Source: Onchidella celtica
Lineage: Eukaryota > Mollusca > Gastropoda > Systellommatophora > Onchidiidae
Length of the DNA stretch: 64,000 nt
Direction of reading: 5' to 3'
Assembly: GCA_963931925.1 (NCBI GenBank)
Contig: OZ007581.1
Location: forward strand, 22,006,947 to 22,070,946
Under the pieces are notes generated by a model. The model had not been told where the DNA came from. It saw only the letters and a list, made by a program, of their open reading frames with translations, and made no database searches. Both the position numbers and the translations under genes were made by a program. Below are positions 57,166 through 64,000 of this stretch, in pieces; within the stretch, counting starts at the first letter, position 1; each line of letters opens with the position of its first letter.

Positions 57166-57299
57166 TGTCGTCATCTTGATCGTAATCTGTGCACAGTTGA
57201 ATTATGTCCTGCGTGTCAGGTCAATGTGTTTTAGTTAGGGAAGCATATTGAGTGCACTGTTAATTTTGTTAATTTAGTTAATTTATCAGTGTGTGTGTA

Positions 57300-58290
57300 T
57301 ATATGTGTGTGTGCGCGCTATGTATCATACTTTCTGCTTCTGTAACTGTATTGTTATGTATTCAATGATCAATGTATTTTTCATCCTGTTTTCAGTTGGA
57401 ATTCCTTTAAAAATCATTTGTTGAAAAATTTGTTGACCGAGAAACTGGCGGAAACTTTAATATATCCAGACTAATACATCTCGGAGGTCTTAAAATCACC
57501 TGTGCATGACTTTGCAGTTTGCCAAGTTGAGAGAAGTGAACGATTTGCCTCCTTTTTCCTTAACTCTAGCTCGAAGGAGAAAGATGACAGGATAATACTT
57601 TGCCTTACCCAGATTGCCTTGTTAAAATTCACTTCATTAAACTTGGCAAAAATTTTTAACAAGCAGGCAGCTTCGGATCTGTATTCTCTCTCCAGGCTGG
57701 CACGCTGAGTCTTACTGCTCTAGACAACAAAAAAAACTTCCCTGATTCAAACAGCTCCAGAAAACATCGAAGTCAGTTACTTATTGACAAGCAGCGGACC
57801 TAGAGAAGAAGTTGCTAAAATCTTTCAGCTTTCTCAATATGGCCATAAACCTCTATTTTTATGAAGTCCATGAAGCTCTGATGTCATCCCATCACTGATG
57901 GGTGGTCCATCTGTGGGAACTGAAATTATATTGATCATCGTATGGCTTTCCCTCTGAGGTGATCCTCCACCTGCTACCATTTAGAGCTACAAGTAATTTA
58001 CTGAATGATCGAGGAAATTAAACAGCATGTAGGCCTACTTGACAGGATTTCTTTTCTGCAGTGGGCAAAAATAATCTGGTTCCACACTAAAAAGCAGTGA
58101 CAATATGATCAAGATACTCTGCAAAACTGTAATCCCTAGTTAGGAAAATATTAATTTGCCCCCTCGCGTTTTCAGTCCCCTATCGTCCCCTTCGCCGTGT
58201 TCACCCCACTGCCCCCCTTTTGTCGTTTTTGCCCCCCTGAGGGGGCCAATATCATCCCCTTTGAGAATCGCCACTATACATAAAAATGAC
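57300..58290. other. 5' flank of the dynein start without a recognised gene
   Basis: Open frames on both strands at about 57471-57708 show no motif. Possibly LINE 3' sequence and remains of MITE copy 3; a non-coding first exon of the dynein gene could also lie here or further right. A C-rich stretch at 58158-58245 is low complexity. Confidence 0.35.
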
Positions 58291-58311
58291 CTCCCGGAGG
58301 ACCCGGGCAGG

Positions 58312-58312
<1 letters not shown>

Positions 58313-58340
<28 letters not shown>
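58313..58340. repeat. AAT repeat tail of the CR1/L2-like LINE
   Basis: Nine or so AAT units at the 3' end of the minus-strand LINE fragment. Confidence 0.85.
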
Positions 58341-58343
<3 letters not shown>

Positions 58344-59047
58344 GAATTTCTATAGCGCATTTCTAATAAAATTATTACTCAATGCGCTGTACATTGCATC
58401 AATAATTCATGCATACACTTTCCAAATCTCATACTAAAACACGCACTCTCATCCATACAAACTTTCAGTTTCACACACATAGACGCTCTCAGTCATATAA
58501 CACTAGCTCATATAATCAATTGTAACATCAAAGTACAGAATAGAATTTTGAAAATTTAAAAGTTTCGGTGGAAAAGGTGATGTTTTACGCTTTTCTTAAA
58601 GCTTTCAAGATTCGGTGATTCACGAATGTTCAAGGGTATCTGGTTCGAGACAAAAGGTCCAAAATAGTTGAAGGATCTATGGCCTATAGTTTTATAGTTT
58701 TTAGATGGGATTCTTATCTTAAGATTGTTTTGTCACTTGATGATCTTAGTGAACGAGATGGTGTGTAAACTTGTAAAGAATTTTTGAGATAGCTGGGTGC
58801 GGTGTTATTTAAACATTTATAGCAAAAAACAGCAATTTTTTATGTAATTCTTTCTGTTATAGGAAGCCAGTGCAGTTCTTTTAACAAAGGCGTAACGTGG
58901 TCAGCTTGTTTTTTCTTGGTAATCAATTTGGCTGCGTTGTTTTGAATGGCTTGAATTTTAGACAGTTTATCTGATGTTATTCCAGCAAGAAGAGAATTGC
59001 AATAATCTATTCGAGATAAAATGAGTGAATACTGTGGGACAGAACTG
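58313..59047 (-). pseudogene. CR1/L2-like LINE fragment
   Basis: On the minus strand: SRIDYCNSLLAGITSDKLSK, IQNNAAKLI and LLKELHWLPITERI, the well-known C-terminal reverse transcriptase block of CR1/L2 LINEs. Further down, in another frame, RSFNYFGPF and ESFKKSVKHHLF, the end of the protein. Frameshifts and stops separate them. The element's 3' end is an AAT repeat tail at 58313-58340, as usual for this group. Inserted in MITE copy 3. Confidence 0.85.
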
Positions 59048-59093
59048 GCCTCGCGTGTTGTACAATAGTGGCCTTCCGCAGAACAAGGGTTAA

Positions 59094-59955
59094 AACACTG
59101 AGTTAGATCTCGCACATACATTCCAAATACACTATACGACTTTCAGGGAAAGTCGTATAGTGTATTTGCATACTTTCGTAGTATTTATAACATTTTCTTA
59201 CGTGCATGTGCGTAACGCTGTTGCAGTCTCTCTGACTGAGTAGTCGACATGCAAAAGTATTTTTTAAAGCATTTCATCCTCTAGTAATTACGAGAACAAA
59301 AAGTGTAAAGATACTAAAACAAAATACATCTACATACCAATTATCATCTACGTATGCAAAATCTCTAAGGCATACAGGTTGCGAGAATCATCACTGATGA
59401 ATTACAGTAACAAGCTTGTCCCGGCTGGCGTTAGTCGCCATATTGTTTGGGTCGCTAGGTATTCGTTGCTGGGAAAAGAGGTCGCAGGTCAACGCTAATG
59501 CCCGATTTGCACCGTTTCGAACTAGTATCAGGACCGGTGTAGCATTACAATTAAGTCCATCCTTTTTGGACCCCACCCTTATGCTACATATTGTTTATCC
59601 TTCAGTTCAAATAAGTGAGTCATTTTGAAGATGGGGCACTCCCACCTCATAAGAACCGACAGCAGTTAGGACGATGATGCTCAACAAATATTTATTTTAT
59701 TTTTTTTGGTCGCAGTAGCACTGTCACGATTTTGCAACATAAATTTACCGTTGTATCAAGCATTCGGATCTTTACATACTACTAAATATACTAGAAATGA
59801 TAAGATGAGACGCCGTCATCTTCGCACCACTTTAAAAAAACGTGCACACAAGCTGCGCGCTTATAGGAGCCGGGGCCCATGGTGCATAGTATGAAAGGAA
59901 TGCTTGATATAATGGTAAATTTATGATGGTGGTAGGAAACTCAGGTGGAGCGAGG
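59094..59955. other. Dynein 5' flank without a recognised gene
   Basis: More GC-rich than its surroundings around 59410-59580. Short open frames on both strands show no motif; a promoter or non-coding exon is possible but not supported. Its right part (59698-59905) has inverted matches at 61687-62085. Confidence 0.35.
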
Positions 59956-61632
59956 TGTCAGGAACAGATTAATATTATAAATGATATGCCGTGCTAGGTT
60001 ACGACTTCAGTGAGTTAATTTTTACGATCTTGTTGATTATAACCAGCGTAATTTGTCCTTGAGCTGTTCTCGTGAACAGTTTGTTTTGAAACACTTTGTT
60101 CTTATAGATAGAGAGAAGGTGGGGCGAGGCAGACGAATAGCATAACTAGGAATGACAGAGCAGCTCTCGACCCCGTGATTTTGATTAACACTTAGAAGGG
60201 AAGAGAAGGGGCGAGTAAGGGTAGTTTCATTGAGACGCTTAGTTGGCGTTCAGAAATTTGTGCATAAGAGATAAGAGTAGAAAGCACGGGATCAGGGGTG
60301 TAAATGACATTTGAAAAAATTCTCTGAAAATGAAACGCCAGGGGCCGCGTAGGCTATTTTCGTGGGTCAGAGAATTTTTCTCTGAAACCTCGGAGATTCT
60401 CGGACTAACGGTAGTGAAGGGAACTCGTCCGTCAGAGGATTTTTCTGTGAAAATTCGTCGTACAAATAGCAAACCAATATCGTGACAATAGTATTAATGT
60501 AATTGTGAAATTAACTGTTTTTATTCGTAGTTTTTAGGTTTCGATTTGTTACTGTTGAAAAAATATATTATCAGTGAATAAAGAAAACAAAAACGACCTA
60601 AAATAACTAAAAATAAAGGACAGATTTAGCTCTAGATCTATGAATTTACCCTCAAAATTCAACAAAATGAAAAAATCTGAAATCAGAGCAAATCTGAAAG
60701 ATTTACACCCCTGTGGGGTTTAAAGATTTTAGTAGTTATTTTGGGCATTTTAAATTTTATTGCGTAGGTAAAATTGACTTTGATTTTGGCGCAAGGCCGT
60801 GACGAGAATAAATTAATACTGCAGGCTGAGCCCACTTGGCTGCACCAATCCGATGTAGGAATCTAGACTGAAGGTTGCAGATGTAACTTTAGTATTTAAA
60901 CTCGTGCAGAACTTAGGTAGTGGCCACATGTAGACCATCCATCTGCGAAGTGGACGGCCATAGTCCTCAGCCAGATGAGAGACTTAGAGACGCAGTTAAG
61001 CCGTCCATGTTATGAGGAGCATTGTGTAGATTGAAGCTTCAGAGCCTAAGCATACTTGATTTGGCATATGAACCCACAGCGAGTTTATCCAGCGCTCTCA
61101 CTCTTAGTCTTAGTGAGGGCCGCATGGTGCGAGTCAAATACTAACTAGTCATAATAAAATTGAAACGTTCCAGCTACTTTTGAAGAGCTACCGCCAGACA
61201 ACGCACTGTTGTACAAGCACGTGTGATTGGGATTCTCCATGGCGTGTACTGAAGAAATTTAATATTGTAACATGTCTCATTGGAAATAATAGAATTTAAA
61301 TTGTATTATCCGTCGCCACGTGCGCAGAGCCTTTTTGGTATTTAAACTTCATATGAGCTGCAAATGGTTAGATCAAATAAGTTACCATTATTATAGAAAG
61401 CTTTAGTTCCACAGCTTAGTTAGAAATTCAGTTGCCTTTGAATTGATATCTATTTTTATATTTATCATTGTTGTTTACGATAATTACAGGGCCCTACAGT
61501 TCGGCCAAAAGTTAATCAATTGATTTATTTAGTTTTTAGAGTGAAAGTTTTTTTGTTTGTGTGTTCGTTGATTGTGGGAGCGGACCTCGTAAGAGTGTAA
61601 GTCAAATTCCCCCCTTAACCCACATCGCGACA
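59956..61632 (+). mobile_element. Solo LTR, family 1 copy 2, with nested hAT-like MITE
   Basis: Same family as 10082-11291: begins TGTC, ends GACA, flanked by exact 5-base duplications CGAGG (59951-59955 and 61633-61637). It is 1,677 bases because a 421-base element sits at 60293-60713. No internal retroelement coding is attached. Confidence 0.9.
60293..60713. mobile_element. hAT-like MITE inside the solo LTR
   Basis: Perfect 13-base inverted ends CAGGGGTGTAAAT (60293-60305) and its complement (60701-60713); the CAGGGGT start is typical of hAT elements. The homologous LTR at 10082-11291 is an empty site (around 10390-10400), which proves the insertion. The 8-base flanks do not match exactly, so the target duplication is eroded or the class is wrong. 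Confidence 0.78.
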
Positions 61633-61637
61633 CGAGG

Positions 61638-63180
61638 CAGATGGCGATCTTCAGAGGAAGAGTGGATTCTTTCATCAGATGTTTCTGCAAAATTGTGACA
61701 GTGCTACTGCGACAAAAAAAAAATGCCAGAGTTTTCCAACAGCGATTCAGGTTATAATTCCACAACAAGTGATGTCAATCAAGGCCTATAGCGATAGCTG
61801 AAGCACTGAACAAAATTCAATACCATATTTTTCCTATTTGGCTTTAAAAAATACGGCAGTTTCATGACTTCCGCGCGTTTACTGCTAGGCGGCTGTGCGA
61901 AATCAGTGCACACTAAAAGCACTAGCTGTCTCATCAATTCTAGCATCTTTGATACTATATGAGCCATGGGCCCTGCCCCCGATCAGCGCGCAAATTGTGT
62001 GCTCGGTTTTTTGTTTTTTTAGTGATGCGAAGAAGACGGTGTCTCATCTTATCGTTTCTAGTATCTTTGACAATAGTATATAGCTTAACGCAGACGTTTC
62101 AAATTTTGTGAAGGCTTTACAATAGACGATATCACAGGCATGACTTCAGTTCTCCGTTTAACAGAAAATACAATTTTCGCACTTTATTAACACAACCTAA
62201 TAAAACGTTGACAACTCTCAGAATACTCCCAAATGTGGACCCTGTAAAAGCTCGGTATACAGCATCTCCCGTGGGTTCATTTCCACCCGGGAACCAATAG
62301 AGTAACCGACAGATTGGTTGACGCACTGCTGGAGCTTTGATTCAATACAAACACGGTACCGCCCCTTTGTGGCTCCATCTAGTCCTAGCAATTTATCACA
62401 ACAGCTGCCAGAATCGGGCGTGAACATACGTTCCCTTCTTGCTGAAGACGCGAGTGCTCGCTGTCGTCAGGATCAATCATCTTCTCGGTTTAGGGCAAGC
62501 TGAAACGATATTTTGTGTGGCCGAACGATGGGTGGGTGGATTTGGAAAAATGGGTTTGTTTTTTTAAAGTATTAATTGTGAAATTAAGAGTGTTGTGTTG
62601 AATCTATATGGGTGCAGCCATATTACAAACCTGAGTCATTTTGAATCCTATGGGGGCCGCCATATTGAGAAACTGGGGTTTACACCTGATCGCTAGGCTG
62701 CCAAGCTCTGCCACCTCCGTGACATTGAAAATCAAAATGGAAAGCCTGTTTCTGTCCATTTTAATCGACCAGACCATGAGCCATCCAACGACATTCACTG
62801 ATGTACACTTTGAGACCGAACAACGTTTAATTTTCCAGCTCAGCACTATCACTCCCCATGGCATCAATGTCCAACATTGCCTTCGATAATTCCACTGTTG
62901 CCAATATCAAAATATATTTTTAAAAATTTCTTTATTATTTTCTTTCATTTTTTTTTTTTAATTATTTTTTCTTAATCTTTTTCTTTCATCTTTTTCTTTT
63001 CCTTCACTGCGACTCCTGACATTGCGCACCATCCCTGTCTTGTGCTCTGGAGGCACTATATGGCGCCTTCATCTTGGTTACTAACCAAATGCGTCACTTC
63101 GAGCTTCCATGCTTTTGGCGGACGGACGTGCTATGGTGCTGCTAACGAAGCAAGAACTCGCAGCTAAGTAAACTGTTTCA
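61638..63180. other. Right flank without a recognised gene
   Basis: Holds the right half of an inverted-repeat complex (61687-62085). No coding region with recognisable motifs; the overlapping open frames at 62604-62889 lack any known domain. A T-rich tract lies at 62930-63000. Confidence 0.35.
61687..62085. repeat. Inverted partner of the 59698-59905 sequence
   Basis: 61935-62085 is the inverted, diverged copy of about 59783-59905 (shared GGGCCCATGG, GATAAGATGAGAC, ACTAGAAA blocks), and 61687-61727 is the inverted copy of 59698-59740 (shared GTCGCAGTAGCACTGTCAC). They bracket the solo LTR. Confidence 0.6.
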
Positions 63181-63279
63181 CTTCGTTCCTGTCGAAGTCT
63201 TTTATTGTTCGTTTTTTGTTTTTTTTTTCACTTGAAAAAGGCGAAAGCCGAAAATTTCGTGTATTTTCTGTCCTCTTTA

Positions 63280-63360
63280 GTTTGCTTTGTATTCTTTGGG
63301 TTTTATTTCTCACGCGGGGTTTTGCAACATACAACCTTTTCTTTTTGCCCAATTTTGGCT
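63280..63360 (+). repeat. Dispersed repeat copy (GCGTTTTATTG family)
   Basis: Shares TTATTTCTCACGCGGGG, TTTTGCAACATACAACC and TTTTCTTTTTGCC with the copies at 3415 and 13.6-14.0 kb. Confidence 0.6.
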
Positions 63361-64000
63361 GCCTTGCTGGCGATTTGGGTTGTACTCTGTGCCTGCCAGG
63401 CAGCCGAAGGCACCTGCGCAACTGAACTCCCCTCAGAATACTCTTTCCCATTTCCAACTGTCGTGCCACACCTTTACTTAAGAGGCGAGCAGCACACCGA
63501 CAGAGTTACTACGGCTCCTTCCTTGGTCCAATTAAGCCCTTACAAATGATGTTTTGTTTGATAATAAAGGCCTGCTCAAGCGGTTTGATAGCACTGCTCA
63601 CGGCTTCACCCCTACTTCTTAATCTGCACTCAGTTGCCCAACTTGCTGTGTATCACTATGTTGGATGAACTACGAGTGGCTAATGTGGTTACTGCGTGGG
63701 TTCAATAGTAACTCCCTTAAGGATACACAGGATTAACAAACACAGGGTTCTGCTGGCAATCTTATTTATTCAAAAAGCCTAACAACGGTATCACTACCAA
63801 ACAAAAAAGCCCAACCAGCCATAAGCTGGAACAAGAGAAAAAGACGAAAATATGATTAGGATATAATGACAACACTAATCAGGCAATCAATGGTGGACAT
63901 ACATAGTAATAGTATTAAGTATTAAATCAAACAACCACAATATAATATAGAATTTAAGCAATAACCAACTGGATATGTATGCATGGAATAAAATAGCGCT

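Larger units (their letters stand above)
56245..59089. mobile_element. piggyBac-type MITE, family B copy 3, interrupted
   Basis: TTAA at 56241-56244 and 59090-59093; ends CCCTCTTCCC and, inward from the right, CCCTTGTTCTGC. The left part matches copy 1 up to about 56563, a short middle part is visible at about 58290-58312, and the right end at 59048-59089. It has been split by a Rex1-like LINE piece and by a CR1/L2-like LINE piece. In the 5' flank of the dynein start codon. Confidence 0.68.

Noticed and set aside
59391-59628. Overlapping open frames on both strands in a GC-richer stretch
   Set aside because: No domain, no splice support; could be promoter DNA but nothing proves it.
62604-62889. 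Open frames on both strands
   Set aside because: Mutually overlapping, no motif, no flanking splice structure.

Overview
This is a window of animal nuclear DNA: AT-rich, with intron-exon structure, GT-AG splice sites, abundant microsatellites and many transposable elements. The combination of an axonemal dynein gene, RTE/Rex1/CR1-like LINEs, piggyBac-like and P/THAP9-like transposons suggests a ciliated, probably marine, invertebrate. A mollusc or other lophotrochozoan is my best guess, at low confidence.

The only host gene I can support is one axonemal dynein heavy chain on the minus strand. It covers almost the whole window, from a start codon in a perfect Kozak context at 55686 to an exon ending at 1576, and it continues past the left edge. 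I joined 34 coding exons by hand. All have GT-AG borders, all phases are compatible, and together they give 1,788 uninterrupted codons. They encode the tail (DHC_N1, about residues 190-760) and the linker (DHC_N2, about 1265-1690). The AAA+ motor would lie outside the window. Exon order and spacing fit the DNAH9/DNAH11/DNAH17 group best. Two low-complexity, apparently lineage-specific expansions occur, in exon 9 and in exons 21-22.

The introns and the 5' flank hold most of the mobile DNA. (1) Several TTAA-flanked, piggyBac-type elements: one family at 4192 and 24741; a second at 6651, 54485 and 56245; and a larger decayed autonomous element at 40986-47161. Its transposase remnant is on the minus strand, and a THAP-domain P-type transposon has inserted into it. 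(2) A full-length RTE-like LINE with an intact 1,005-codon ORF (48385-51624), and a 5'-truncated near-identical copy at 7927-8177 with an exact 13-bp target duplication. (3) Two solo LTRs of one family (10082-11291 and 59956-61632), the second carrying a hAT-like MITE, and a solo LTR of another family (37173-37792). All three have exact 5-bp target duplications. (4) Truncated Rex1-like and CR1/L2-like LINE pieces inside the third copy of the second TTAA family. (5) A 1-kb TIR element at 23396-24425, a dispersed repeat with a fold-back pair at 13.6-14.0 kb, and an inverted-repeat complex around 59.7-62.1 kb.

I found no rRNA, convincing tRNA or CRISPR. The most unusual structure is the nested piggyBac/P composite in the 12.7-kb intron 2, whose TTAA ends carry tandemly duplicated inverted motifs.
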